Below, in pieces: positions 10,115-21,670 of a stretch of DNA of 64,000 nt. The notes under the pieces are model-generated. The model saw only the letters and a list, made by a program, of their open reading frames with translations. It made no database searches and had not been told where the DNA came from. This DNA is from Meconema thalassinum. Taxonomy: Eukaryota; Arthropoda; Insecta; Orthoptera; Tettigoniidae. The number at the start of each line of letters is the position of its first letter. The first letter of the stretch is position 1. The stretch spans positions 1,079,033,788 to 1,079,097,787 of the forward strand of contig OX336389.2 of the NCBI GenBank assembly GCA_946902985.2. Direction: 5' to 3'. The position numbers and the translations under genes were made by a program.

Positions 10115-10831
10115 ATGAACTCCAAGAGCTTTTATGGATTCGGAAATTCCACAAATTTCGAAGGAGGAGGGGTCTACAGCTTCAATGGGAAACTGCGCGA
10201 GAAACTCATGGGAGTTGGAATTCCACTTATGAAGTGGGAATCCTCCATTCTTTAACAATGCCTGAAGTTCTAGTGACACGAAAGAAGCTTCCTCCAGAGT
10301 GGGGAAGGACTGCAAGTAATCGTCAACATAGAATGATGTAGTTAGTGCTTCGGAAGTTTTAGAATCAAATAAGGGACCATCTAGAGGGACTAACAAGTGT
10401 AAGGAGCGAATAGCAAGGAAAGCGGATGGTTTTAAGCCATAAGTGACCGTCTTTAAGCGAAATATCTTAATGGGCTTGCTGATTTCATCGCGCCACAAGA
10501 TTCTTTGGAGATCTTGTTGTTCAGGCTGAATTAAAACCTGAAGGTACATCTGTTTGATGTCCGCTATAAGAGCTATGGGGAATAATCGAACGTTTAAGAG
10601 TATAGCAGATAAATCTGACTGAATAGCGGGACCAGAGTAAAGAGTATCGTTAAGACTGCTGCCATTAACGTCAGGGGATGAACCATTGAAAACGACTCGG
10701 ATTTTATCCTGTACAAGAGGGTTTTTCCACATGGGATGATGATTTAAGAAAACCGTTTCGCTTGGGGGGTGCATTTCGTCATCAGATTTGCTGACAACTT
10801 CCATATGATCTAAGCTTTCATACTTATCCAT
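10115..10831 (-). pseudogene. Element B reverse transcriptase domain
   Basis: Open minus frame with VQDKIRVVFNGSS, IADIKQMYLQV, TYGLKPSAFLAIRSL and FYVDDYLQSF, the YVDD box. RT of the BEL/Pao family. It is separated from gag-protease by stops at 10832-10995 and from RNase H by the two-base insertion near 10113. Virtually identical to 20790-21506 of element C, which carries the same insertion. Confidence 0.85.
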
Positions 10832-10995
10832 GAAATCAGTGTACTGTTGTTTAACAAGAGGTTCTTTCTTGAATTAGCTCTCGATAGCAAAGAGAGCTTT
10901 TCGAGCTTTGGGTTGAGAATTAATAAGTTTGCGGGGATTGAGTAATCTTGGCATCTGAACAATGAACCGGCCTTAAGGAGAACGAGTGGTAGTGT

Positions 10996-12504
10996 TCAGA
11001 AAAAGTTGCTCACAGAAATCGTTTTCTGAAGAGGTACGTTAGGAGAATCAACGCTTTCGAGCCTCCAGAACTGTTCCAAATCAGTATTAGCAAAATAACA
11101 TTGAGATACGGGTTGGGGAGAATAATGAGGAAGTTGACCAGTAACGATCCATCCAAAATTAGTGTCTCTGGCAACCACGTTTGAGGATAACTTACGAACC
11201 TGTTTACGAAGGCAATTCCAGAAAACATTGGCACTAAAGAGTATGTCAATAGGGCTTTGTACATTGAACAGAGGATCGGCTAGCCTTAAATGCGAGGGAA
11301 TGCTTAAACCTGAAATATCGTCAGAGTGACTTGGAGTGTCTTCTCCTATGCTATTGAGAATGAGACAATTCAGTTTGAGAAAGTTATTTCTGTGACAAGT
11401 GTCTCTTATAGTTAGCTTTGAAAACTGTAAAGCTTGCGATTTTGAGCTGTTAATGCCTGATACATTAATAGAATTGGGGTTTACAGGTAGGCCTAATTTT
11501 CTAATCAAAGAATTAGACACAAAATCATGAGTTGCCGCTGAATCAAGAAGATCGCGAGCACTGACACAATTGCCGAATTTGTCCTGGACTTCGACTTGGA
11601 CAGTGGATAACAATAATTGAGCACTACGCAAAGACTTAGCGTTTTGAATGTAAGAAGACGCACTAGGATTGCTGGTATTATCACTTTTGTGAGAAGTAGA
11701 TGCTGCTGATGACCTCAATTGATCATGACGATGCAGTAAAGTGTGGTGCGGTTTTTCACAGTGGTAACAAAGTCTTGAAGACTTACAATTAGAAGCAAAA
11801 TGCTTGGGTGCTAGGCAGTTAAAGCAATGTTTATTCTGGGAAACTAATTTTCTTCTGTCGTCGACTGACAGTTCTTTAAAAGATTTACACAGATACAAGG
11901 CGTGGGAATCCTTGCAAAGTATGCACTTTAATGGCTCATATAAATTTTTACGGGGTTCGCTATGAGTGTTTAAAGCGACAGAACTAGCAATGCGGCGTTC
12001 ACTAGACCTAGTTGGGTAACCAGTGGCGTTTGACTTTAGTTTAGACGAGATGGACCCGGGTTTTTGGGTACTAGACGCTACGTGTTCGGTTTTAGATTTA
12101 AGAGACAGTAATTCAAGTTTAGAGCTAGGAGAAGAGGGTTCACTTTGATTAGCTAAAGCAGTTAAGAGTTGGCATCTAGCATTTATGAAGGTGACTAAAT
12201 GCTCATACGAGTAATTGTCATCTTTGGAAAGTTCCATTTCCCAAGCTTTGAGGGTAGCAACATCGACTTTAGAAACAACTAAATGTATTAGGAAAGTGTC
12301 CCAGTGATCAGTGGGTTGATCTAATTGGGATAGAGCTTTGACGTGAAGTTGGGTTGTATCAATGAGGATACGCAGAGTAGTGACGTTATTGTGCTGTGAC
12401 ATAGGCAAATTGAATAATGCTTTCATGTGGCGTTGAATACGTAGCCGTAAATTACCGTATCTTTCTTTCAACAACTTAAAAGGCAATGGGGTAGTTCTCG
12501 GCAC
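10996..12504 (-). pseudogene. Element B gag middle, zinc knuckles and protease (502 codons open)
   Basis: Longest gag-protease frame in the window. In order: KLLKERYGNLRLRIQRHMKAL (capsid-like helical region), a Ser/Lys-rich linker, CILCKDSHALYLC, CFNCLAPKHFASNC and CYHCEKPHHTLL (C/H clusters), then LLDSAATHDFVSNSLIRKLGL, the DUF1758 aspartic protease in which DSA replaces the common DTG/DSG, and FGWIVTGQLPHY. It is out of frame with the gag N-part because of an extra base in cttaaaaggcaa at 12476-12487 and ends in a frame break at about 11033. The first ATG in this frame (12504) is not the natural start. Confidence 0.85.
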
Positions 12505-12535
12505 TTAATGGGAGTGCTTAAACTAACTGCAGGGC

Positions 12536-13072
12536 TTAACCTTGTAGAATAGATCGCAAATAATGAAACTTGTAAATGATTTGAATATATTCATTTTCAT
12601 GAACTAGAGAACAAAATAGTTCGTAGAAAGAATCCCAAGTAGATTTGTCTCCTGGGAAGTGGGGTAAATTAATCTTAGGTAAAATTGGTTTGGGCCTGTG
12701 AGTGCCCTCACGAGAAGAGGTTTGTTGTTCGTGAAGGGAACCAAGAACGGAACCATCCCTTTTCTGCTCTTCCTCAAGTTGGTGAATTATTTTAAAGGCG
12801 GAGGCTATACCGTCGTAATATTGATTTTCTACCTCTACTCGATCATCAGTTTGATTGAGCATGCAGGTTTCGATTTCGGTTTGGATAGTACAATAGTTTT
12901 CATAAGAACGTTCATAGTCCTTTCGGCGATGTTTTAACAAATCTAATTGAACTTCTGAGGGATCTAATACCTTGATGTATTTTCGGAATCGGGTAAGTTG
13001 CCCTTTATAAGAAGCTCGATTGGAAGTAAGTTTTTCATCCTTGCCATCCTTATCTTTATCTGGAGGAGCCAT
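12536..13072 (-). pseudogene. Element B gag N-terminal part (178 codons, nonsense end)
   Basis: Starts MAPPDKDKDGKDEK at the first ATG after the primer-binding site. It has the DUF1759-like region with LDLLKHRRKDYERSYENY, LNQTDDRVEVENQYYDGI and HFPGDKSTWDSFYELFCSLVH. It ends in TAA after RSILQG, where BEL-A reads on without a stop. The same stop is present at 23211, 33879 and 42388, so the founder of the array already had it or all copies descend from one template. A second TAA follows a few codons later in B and C. Confidence 0.85.
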
Positions 13073-13308
13073 GGCGAAATAGGTAAATTCAAGTATAACT
13101 TACGAAATTGTGGAACATTGGAAATGCTGTCAGTCTGGCAGCAGCAAACGATCTTTTTGACTCTGAGAGTCAACGAGTTGAAAGGGAGAAATGCACCAAA
13201 GGAGACAGAAGCAATCCCTTTCTACCTCACCAGCTTTGCACTGCGAAGTTAGAGCTGAAAAATTCAAAGTAAATATTAATGATTTGCAAAATATTGACAA
13301 ATGGACTT

Positions 13309-13326
13309 TCCCGGGTTTCGGCACCA
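13309..13326 (-). other. Primer-binding site of element B (tRNA-Phe)
   Basis: Plus strand tcccgggtttcggcacca. This equals the 3'-terminal 18 bases (with CCA) of insect tRNA-Phe as I know it. The minus-sense RNA therefore carries its complement, five bases inside the LTR end. 13073-13308 is the leader, and in sense orientation it holds a splice-donor-like cGTAAGTt near 13100. Confidence 0.85.
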
Positions 13327-15475
13327 AATTTTGGGTAGGTTTTTGCTAAGAATTAACCTTACCCACAAGGGAAGATGAATAAAGAAGTAAAGGGAAGTGG
13401 GTTTCGGACAGAGGAACAAGTGTGGATAATAGGGAGAAAGTCCAACACTAAATACAAATAATCTTTAGAGAAGAGTGTCACCGCAATGCCCGTGAAATCA
13501 CCAAAGTGAGTGGGGACCCGAATACAGCTAACGGGAAACGCAGCTTGAGCTTGGGCTATTTGCAGGCGAGAGGAGGAGGTACCTTCCCTTCCAAGCCAAG
13601 ATTCAGCTACTATGGGGAAGGGTGGCAGTCTGGCAAAGAAAGAAATAATGAGTTTCCTTTGTATCTTTTCAAAGGAGTTTGATTTAAACAAATATTTTGA
13701 AGAAAACAAATACTGTGAATTGGCCGCGATGTTTTAATTCTTGAAATTGTAGAATTTTTAAAAAGCGACCGAATGTTTCCAAGAAGGATAGGGATGAAGC
13801 AATTATACCCTTGGGAATAATTTTGGTAAGAGCACCAATAGTTGCATTTAGGAATGACTAAGCTTTTACCCAGCAAAGCGCCGACTAAAAGTTTAGACAA
13901 TGAGAAACACTTAAATTTTGAAAACCGACCATAAGTTGTAGAGAATATCTCAACAAGCAGGAAGCTGGCGTAGCGAGCTATGCTTCACTTAATGGCCAGA
14001 TAGAATTAGCTATCAAAGCTAAGAGAGGCTTTAATAAGTTTATAACTAAGAGTTCTTGCTCAAATGCAACAAAAAGTGGAACCATTATTAATTTTATTTG
14101 TGATGTTTTTAAAGTTAAGCCCATAGGAAGAGTAAGGGCAGACAGGATCTTGCCTAATCGTTATTTTACAGAAATGATGAAGCAAAAGAATAAATCTTGA
14201 TTTATTTAACAATGCAAAAATGAGTAATCAATTTAACAAAATTATATAAAATTTAATTTTATGAACAATTGGGGTCGCAGACCTCCGAAATCATTTAAAG
14301 CTTGCACCAGGTAATTGACAATTTTTTGGTTTTAAACCTTTTATATGCGCTAAACTCTTCGTAAGATTTTGAAATGGTGTTAAGATTAACAAATTGGAAA
14401 TTTAAAGATAATTAACGTAATTAAAGTTAAATAATAAAGCAAGTACAAGAAGAGTACTTTAAGGATTTCTATAAGGGTATTTTAGAAATATGAACAAATA
14501 ACAACTTCGAAAGTAACAACAAAAAACAGAGAGGAATGAAATATAATTTTCTATAACTTCTTGTATTAATACAGAATTACGTTTAGAGGTTATACAAAAT
14601 AGGGCAAGTCACTTATTGTGAAACCTGAAGAGAAAAATTAAAAGGAAGTTTCTAGAACGTCTATATTTAAACAGGATCACGAGGAAAAAATGGGGCAAGT
14701 TACCCTTTCGTGAAACCTGGATTAAAGAGATTATTGAAAGTTTTGGTAGACAATAACCAATTCTTGTGCTAGCAAGAAAAGAAATAGATTAATAAGCAGT
14801 TTCTAACTGCTGATATTTATACAGATTGAATAAATGAGACGTGGAGAAAATTGGGAGGGCGCCTATGGTTTGGCGAAGCCTCGTTGCAAAATACATAAAT
14901 TTAAAGATTGACCTAATTTGTTAGTAAAGAGGGGTTGAGGAAGAGGAAATAGGAAATTTCTAGAGAAAGTTCTTGGCCTATTTTATTTATTTCGGACGAG
15001 CGCAACCCGGATGAGAAATCGAACGAGCACTGTTTCACTATAGTCTATTGACGTGGCTGAAAAGATCACTATTGTAGCACAGAAAGTTTATAGCAAGGAA
15101 AGTTATTGAGATGGTGAAAAATAACTAGTTGCACTAGATTTGCGAGAGTATATTGAGTTGAAAAACTTGTAGAAAAGTTCCAACGGAGGAAGAAAAATTA
15201 GGTGTTGATTAGCAGTTCATAAGGAAGATTCCTTAGTTTGAAAAAGTATTCCCATATGTGAGTGGAAAATACTAGTAGGTTTAACTTATAGATGAATTGC
15301 TTGGCAAGGAAAATTTCAGAACAATCATGACGGTTGAAATTGACAGAAAAAGTCCAGCGGTGGAACGAGCTAAGTTTTCTACAGACAGTGGGTAATTTAA
15401 CGATGTCCCACGTTGTGAGAAATTATCTCAGTTAATAAGCATAAGAAATGCTGCTTCATATACAATCTGGTTGTA

Positions 15476-15949
15476 ATGAAATGCAGATTAAAGTTGAAGA
15501 AACTGAAGAAAAGTCAAAAGCCAAAAAGGTGGGCAATAGACAGACTGAAAGAGAAGTATGTAAACGAAAGATTCAAGAAGAGTAAAAAAGAAGGACTAAT
15601 GAAAAACCCTAAACAAACTTCAATTGCAGACGAATGGGCACTTTTGAAGAATGAAATAACAAAATCCGCAGAAGAAAACTTTGGTAGGAAAGAAAGAATA
15701 GGTAGAAAACCGTGGATCACTCAGGATATACTAGAATTGATGGATGAAAGGCGGAAACACAAGAATGTAAGAGATGAGAAGGGGAAAGCAGAATACAGAC
15801 GTCTGAGAAATGAGGTTAACAAGAAGTGCACGGAAGCGAAAGAAGAATGGTTGAAAGAGAAATATGCAGGTATAGAAAATTGTCTGAAATTAGGAAAAGT
15901 AGACACAGCTTATCGAAGGATTAAGAATACTTTTGGAAAAAAAGACTAA
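15476..15949 (+). pseudogene. LINE ORF2 part: linker between endonuclease and RT
   Basis: 157 codons, very basic (Lys/Arg/Glu). Motifs include RKPWITQDILELMDERRKHKN and YRRLRNEVNKKC, the stretch that precedes the RT domain in RTE-like ORF2 proteins. The endonuclease is missing (5' truncation). The frame ends in TAA after TFGKKD, and the protein continues in the next frame from about 15933, so a frameshift lies in the A run near 15936-15944. Confidence 0.75.
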
Positions 15950-16694
15950 GTGCTGTAATATTAAGGACACAAATGGAAAGCCTCAAACAGATAGGGAAGA
16001 AAAGGTTGAGAGATGGAAAGCTTACATAGAGAGTTTGTATAAGGGAAAGGAGATTGAGAATCATGTAATGGAAAGGGAGGAGGAAATTGATGAGGATGCG
16101 AAAGGAGATTTAATATTGAGATCAGAATTTGATAGTGCTTTGGAAGACTTAAGCAGGAACAAAGCACCAGGCATAGATGATATACCGATTGAGTTGCTAC
16201 GCTGCATAGGAGATGAAGGTCTGATCAGGTTATTTCACTTGGTGTGTAGGATTTATGAGACAGGTGAGGTACCCCCTGATTTCAAGGAGAATGTAATCAT
16301 CCCTATACCAAAGAAAGTGGGAGCTGACAGATGTGAAGATTACCGTACAATCAGCTTGATTACTCATGCTTCAAAGATCCTGTCTAGGATAATTTACAAG
16401 AGTATTGAAAGCCAGATAGAAACGGAGTTGGGTGAAGACCAGTTTGGTTTCAGGAGAAATGTAGGAACAAGGGAAGCTGTACTAAGTCATAGGCTGATTT
16501 TGGAAGGTAGAATAAGGAAAGATAAGAGAACGTTCATGGCTTTTGCAGACTTAGAAAAGGCGTTTGATAACGTTGATTGGACTAAATTGTTTGACATTTT
16601 GAAATCGATTGGAATAAAGTACAGGGATAGGAGGGTGATATACAATCTATACAGAAACCAGACAGCAGTCATTCGAGTTGAAGGACATGAGTGA
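15933..16694 (+). pseudogene. LINE reverse transcriptase, first part
   Basis: 253 codons with RT blocks: SRNKAPGIDDIPIELLR, ENVIIPIPKKVGADRCEDYRTISL, GFRRNVGTREAV and FADLEKAFDNVDW (first catalytic Asp). It stops at TGA in gacatgagTGAgaagc (16692-16694), where the duplicate in LTR3 has AGA. This stop therefore arose after the duplication, or was lost in the other copy. Confidence 0.8.
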
Positions 16695-17606
16695 GAAGCT
16701 GGTATTCATAAAGGTGTAAGGCAAGGCTGCAACTTATCACCGATACTTTTCAATCTTTACATTGAACAAGCAATGAAGGAAATTGGAGAAAAATTTAAAG
16801 TGGGAGTGAAGATCCAAGGAGAAATAATTTCAACTCTGAGATTTGCTGATGACATCGTCATCTTGGCCGACAAGCCTGAGGATTTGAATGAGTTTTTGAA
16901 TGGTATGGATTCCGTCTTACGGAAAGAATTCATGATGAAAATTAATAAATGTAAAACAAAAATACTGGAATGCAGCCGAAATAAATCAGAAACCTCTATG
17001 GAGATCAAATTGACAGGTGAAAAGCTGAAGGAAGTAGGAGACTTCTGTTACTTAGGAAGCAGAATAACCAGTGGTGGATGAAGCAAAGAGGATATAAAAA
17101 GTAGGTTGGCTCAGGCAAAGAAAGCATTTCTACAAAAAAGGAATCTGCTGACATCGAATATAGATTTAGGTATAAGAAAGTCATTTTTGAAAGCTTTTGT
17201 CTGGAGCGTGGCGCTCTATGGAAGTGAAACTTGGACTATTGTTGCAGCAGAAAAGAGGAGAATAGAAGCATTTGAAATGTGGTGTTACAGGAGAATGATG
17301 AAGATCAGATGGGTAGATAGGGTTACAAACAAAGAGGTATTAAGACGAGTGGGAGAGGAGAGATGTTTCTGGCGACTGCTAATGAAGAGAAGAGATAGGT
17401 TGGTAGGACACATAATAAGACACCCACGAATAGCAAGCTTAGTTATGGACGGAAGGGTCGAGGACAAGAACTGTAGGGGTAGACCAAGGTTAGAATATGT
17501 TAAACAGATTGTCTCAGATGTAGGGTGTGGTAGCTATGTAGAGATGAAACGATTACCTCAGGACAGGGAGGGATGGAGGGCTGCATCAAACCAGTCAAAA
17601 GACTGA
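16695..17606 (+). pseudogene. LINE reverse transcriptase, catalytic and C-terminal parts
   Basis: Continues the same protein: GVRQGCNLSPILFNLYIEQ, then FADDIVILADKPEDL with the catalytic DD, MKINKCKTKILEC, and YLGSRITSGG followed by TGA at 17079-17081. The frame then continues in 17106-17606 with LYGSETWTI, EMWCYRRMMKIRWVD and GHIIRHPRIASLVMDGRVEDK, the usual C-terminus of RTE-like elements, ending SNQSKD. The internal TGA is shared with the LTR3 copy. Confidence 0.8.
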
Positions 17607-18442
17607 AGACTCAACCAACAACAGGTAGACAAAGCCCAACCTCGAAAATCCCGCGAAGATGGCTATTGCCCACATTTAGATATATTCACACTGTATGTAA
17701 AATGATGGTTAAAAGCATGTAGCTATTTAAAATCAATTAAAATTGGTTGAAGAACGTTGAAGTAGTACTTAGCTCATTTCTGATGAACGGCGATTCCTTG
17801 TTGACCGTTAGTCAGGAATTCACAACATGGCGAAGATTTGAATTATGTCTCTCAAGTAGAGGAGACGGGCCCTAGTTAGGCTCCAACTGAAAGTCTAGAC
17901 GACTGTAGCACAAATGAGACCAGCTCAACGAAGCGCGGAGAGACCAGGGAAGGGAAACGAGTGGGGGTAGGAGACAAAAGGAATACACATAAGAATAACC
18001 AACATTGTAACAATAAATTCTTTTGATGAAATGGTCTTCAAAGAGTTGATAGCAGGCGCCACTAGCGAAGCCTGATGGATGAAAAAGTAGACGAAGTCCT
18101 CTTGATCACGGGGATGATAGCTGGCGATAGCGACGAAATCTGGTGGCCAGATTGGTAAGGAAGTCCTCTTGTACAGGGAAAAATTGAGGAACTTAAGAAA
18201 TTCGCTGCTAGATGACGCTAGGTGGGTCATGGAAGATATATATCTAGAACAGACTCACAGGTAGTGTAAGCAAAATATACCCACAAAGAGAAACCAGGAG
18301 ATCACTGTTGGTGTTTGCGAAAAAAGGAAAGGATGAACCAAAGCACAGAGAAGCAAAAGCTTACTCTGTCTTACCGTGTATTCCAAAGAATACACCAAGC
18401 TGGGAGAGGCAAACACCAACAGAGAACAAGAGACATGAAATT

Positions 18443-19965
18443 AAGAACTTAAAGGTAAAGGAGCAATTAAAGACAGTGGTCTTATAATATGCCCATTAGT
18501 GGTCAAGATCTTGGCTACCCTAACTCCCCATCCCTTCCAGGGTAACACTCGGTCACTCTACCAGAATCCAGACCAAGGGAGGAGAAACATCCCTAACCAG
18601 GACCAAGTCCCCCACTTTAATGTCGGGATTAGAAAGAAACCACTTCTGTCACCGTTGCAAAGAAGTTAAGTATTCCAAATTCCACCTCTTCCAGAATGAA
18701 TTACGGAGGGCTTCAATTTTACGCCAAACAATAGGTAAATTAGAATCTCTGTAAGAGTTGGGAAGGGGAGGAGGGACAGAAAGAGAAGTGCCTATAAGGA
18801 AGTGACCAGGTGTGAGTGGAAGCAGGTCATCAGGGTCCTTGGAAAGCGGAGTTAAAGGGCGAGAATTAACAACACCTTCAATCAGATTAGACAGCGAATT
18901 AAATTCTTCATGAGTCAGAATGCGAGTACCTAAAACCTTTCTTAGATGACGTTTAGTGTGCTTTACGCAGCATTCCCACCTACCACCGTGATGAGGGGCG
19001 TAGGGAGGTATAAAACGCCATTTGAAACCCTTCGAGTAGGAGAAATTAGAAATCTGTTCCATGGCAGGAGAAGGTGTGAGAGCTTTCTTCCACAAGGAAG
19101 CTGCGCCTTGAAAAGTGGAAGCATTATCAGAGAACATCTCAGAAGGAACACCACGCCTAGCAGCGAAGCGAGGGACGGCTGACAAAAAGTAAGAAGTGGA
19201 GGCATTAGTTACTAGTTACAAAAAATTGATCGCGCCGGTAACCATGCAAACAAAGAGAGAAACATAGAGCTTACCAAACAATTTGCGTTTAGCTTCAGGG
19301 GAATTGCGTTGATATTGGAACGGACCCTTATAGTCCACACCAGTTAAAGCAAAAGGACGTATAGGAGAAGAGCGAAAAGAGGGCAGATCGCTCATTAATT
19401 GAGTATTGACTTTAGGTTTCGCTTTGAAGCAAGGAATGCATTTGTGAATCACAGAGGAAACTTCATGAATTCCATTTATGATCCAGTACTTTTCCCTTAA
19501 GAAGCAAAGCAGTGTGCGTGTACCAACGTGCAGATTACGATAATGAAAGTCACGTATAATTAAAGAAGTTACGTGATGTTTAGAAGGCAAAATAACAGGA
19601 TGCTTTTTGTCCTCAGAAAGAAAAGATTGCGAGAGCCTACCTCCTACCCTGAGTGACCTATTGTCATCAAGGAACGGGGCTATGGCACGAAGACGACTGG
19701 ATTTCGGAAGATCCTTTTTAGAAGAAAGCAAAGACAATTCAGAAGAAAAGGCTTCTTGATGTGTTAGTTGCAAAGCCATAATGGTAGCGAGATTCAATTC
19801 ATGATTGGTAAGGTGTGGTTTAGGGAGAAGAATTTGGTCAACCACAAGATATTTCCATCTGAGAAGATTGGCAACAATTCTAATTAATTTGTGAAAGGAA
19901 GAATAGCTGGACAACAAGGGATGAGAAACGTTGGAAACAAGACACGAAGCAGTAGATTTAGGTAC
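18443..19965 (-). pseudogene. Element C integrase, broken in two
   Basis: Two minus frames. 19216-19917 has the zinc region (HKCIPCFKAKP) and ALTGVDYKGPF (first catalytic Asp). 18649-19185 has SEMFSDNASTF (Asp), HHGGRWECCVK (Glu) and the DUF5641-like end with PLTPLSKDPDDLLPLTPGHFL. They are separated by a two-base insertion and stops at 19200-19222 (gttacaaaaaattgat against gttccaaatggat in E). The upstream join to RNase H is cut by TAA at about 19966-19968. Nearly identical to element D. Confidence 0.85.
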
Positions 19966-20789
19966 TTAAGCGTCAGGTAAGTTGGAGTTTGTAGCTGGAG
20001 GTATAGAAGGCCAACAAGAAGAGTCTTCGATTAAACACGAGGGCCCATGCCAGTACAACTGAGAAGCTGCCAATTGAGAGGGTAAACATCCACGAGAAAT
20101 GATGTCGGCGGGGTTGTCAGCGCTAGCCACATGCCTCCATTGACATCCCGAAGAAAGAGTTTGAATTTTGGAATCCCTGTTTGCGACAAAAGTTTGCCAA
20201 TGAACGGGGTTTTTGGCGATCCAAGAAAGAGTGATCATGGATTCGCTCCACAGATAGGTTTGCGAAAATTTGACCTTTAAGACTTCCCGTAATTTCTTAA
20301 CAAGTTCTGCGGCGATGAGTGCAGCACACAATTCAAGCCTAGGCAAAGTAATAGTTTTAAAAGGAGCCACCTTCGATTTGGCACAAACAAGGTTGGAAAC
20401 TGAAGATCCATTTAACGAACCGTGATAAACCAAATATGCACAGCAACCGTAAGCTTTTTCGGAACTGTCTGCAAACACATGAAGGAAAAAAGATGTATTA
20501 GGATGAGCGTTTATTAAATTCCTAGGAATTTCAATAAGAGAAAGGTCAAGTAAATTGCTAGGAAAAGAAAGCCATCTGTTAAGAAAAGAAAGGGGAACAG
20601 TTTCGTCCCATTCACATTTGAGCGACCATAGCTCTTGCATGAAAAGTTTGGCTATAACAATAACCGGCGCAAGGAATTGAAGCGGATAAAAAATGTTTGC
20701 AATTTCAGAGAAAATTTGCCTTTTTGTGTTAGGGTGCTCTTCGGCAAGCGAAACTTTATAGATGAGAGTGTCAGTGCTAGTGCACCAAA
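19966..20789 (-). pseudogene. Element C RNase H domain
   Basis: Open minus frame with FADSSEKAYGCCAYL, ELCAALIAAELVKKL, ADNPADIISRG and the motif WSESMITLSW. The third acidic residue is Glu where B and BEL-A have Asp, a change shared with D and E that should impair catalysis. It ends in the linker stop (gacgcTTAAgtacc in sense) that B lacks. Upstream it is cut from RT by the two-base insertion shared with B. Confidence 0.85.
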
Positions 20790-21506
20790 ATGAACTCCAA
20801 GAGCTTTTATGGATTCGGAAATTCCACAAATTTCGAAGGAGGAGGGGTCTACAGCTTCAATGGGAAACTGCGCGAGAAACTCATGGGAGTTGGAATTCCA
20901 CTTATGAAGTGGGAATCCTCCATTCTTTAACAATGCCTGAAGTTCTAGTGACACGAAAGAAGCTTCCTCCAGAGTGGGGAAGGACTGCAAGTAATCGTCA
21001 ACATAGAATGATGTAGTTAGTGCTTCGGAAGCTTTAGAATCAAATAAGGGACCATCTAGAGGGACTAACAAGTGTAAGGAGCGAATAGCAAGGAAAGCGG
21101 ATGGTTTTAAGCCATAAGTGACCGTCTTTAAGCGAAATATCTTAATGGGCTTGCTGATTTCATCGCGCCACAAGATTCTTTGGAGATCTTGTTGTTCAGG
21201 CTGAATTAAAACCTGAAGGTACATCTGTTTGATGTCCGCTATAAGAGCTATGGGGAATAATCGAACGTTTAAGAGTATAGCAGATAAATCTGACTGAATA
21301 GCGGGACCAGAGTAAAGAGTATCGTTAAGACTGCTGCCATTAACGTCAGGGGATGAACCATTGAAAACGACTCGGATTTTATCCTGTACAAGAGGGTTTT
21401 TCCACATGGGATGATGATTTAAGAAAACCGTTTCGCTTGGGGGGTGCATTTCGTCATCAGATTTGCTGACAACTTCCATATGATCTAAGCTTTCATACTT
21501 ATCCAT
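20790..21506 (-). pseudogene. Element C reverse transcriptase domain
   Basis: Same as the RT of B apart from isolated changes (for example DSKASEAL against DSKTSEAL). IADIKQMYLQV and FYVDDYLQSF are intact. The domain is isolated by flanking frame breaks. Confidence 0.85.
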
Positions 21507-21670
21507 GAAATCAGTGTACTGTTGTTTAACAAGAGGTTCTTTCTTGAATTAGCTCTCGATAGCAAAGAGAGCTTTTCGAGCTTTGGGTTGAGAATTAATA
21601 AGTTTGCGGGGATTGAGTAATCTTGGCATCTGAACAATGAACCGGCCTTAAGGAGAACGAGTGGTAGTGT

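Larger units (their letters stand above)
7726..13331 (-). mobile_element. BEL/Pao element B, internal region
   Basis: Sense order from 13331 downward: primer-binding site, leader, gag N-part, gag/zinc knuckle/protease, RT, RNase H, integrase, a short 3' segment, LTR1. The right half (above about 9950) is nearly identical to element C. The left half differs from C and D and keeps some ancestral states: no stop at the RNase H-integrase linker, and Asp kept in the RNase H WSDSM motif. All coding regions are interrupted. Confidence 0.9.
15462..17624 (+). mobile_element. RTE-like LINE, 5'-truncated, inside LTR2
   Basis: Plus strand, opposite to the BEL elements. LTR1 reads cttcatat-taaaattagcttaga-tagacaaag at this place. 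Here the middle bases are missing and about 2.16 kb of LINE stand between cttcatat and tagacaaag, so the insertion went with a small target deletion and shows no target-site duplication. It ends gactgaagactcaaccaacaacag without a clear poly(A). It is duplicated with its flanks at 26136-28298. Confidence 0.85.
13332..18397 (-). repeat. LTR2, shared by elements B and C, interrupted by a LINE
   Basis: Ends as in LTR1 (TGGGTAGG at 13332, gaatacacca at 18397). Total 5066 bp, of which about 2.16 kb is an RTE-like LINE at 15462-17624, leaving an LTR of about 2.9 kb. It serves as 5' LTR of B and 3' LTR of C. In sense orientation a TATA-like agatatatatct (18234-18245) lies about 155 bases from the LTR start. 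Minus ORFs of 116 (13359-13709) and 101 codons (17925-18230) recur in the other LTRs. Confidence 0.9.

Noticed and set aside
10087..10341. Plus-strand 84-codon ORF recurring at 10087 and 20762
   Set aside because: Antisense to RT, recurring only because elements B and C are duplicates. No family resemblance.
12698..12937. Plus-strand 79-codon ORF recurring at 23373
   Set aside because: Antisense shadow of gag in duplicated DNA.
17925..18230. 101-codon minus ORF present in four LTRs
   Set aside because: Not called as a gene: LTR1 has it truncated, and BEL-A has no ATG at this place although the frame is partly alignable. Likely open by chance in near-identical copies.
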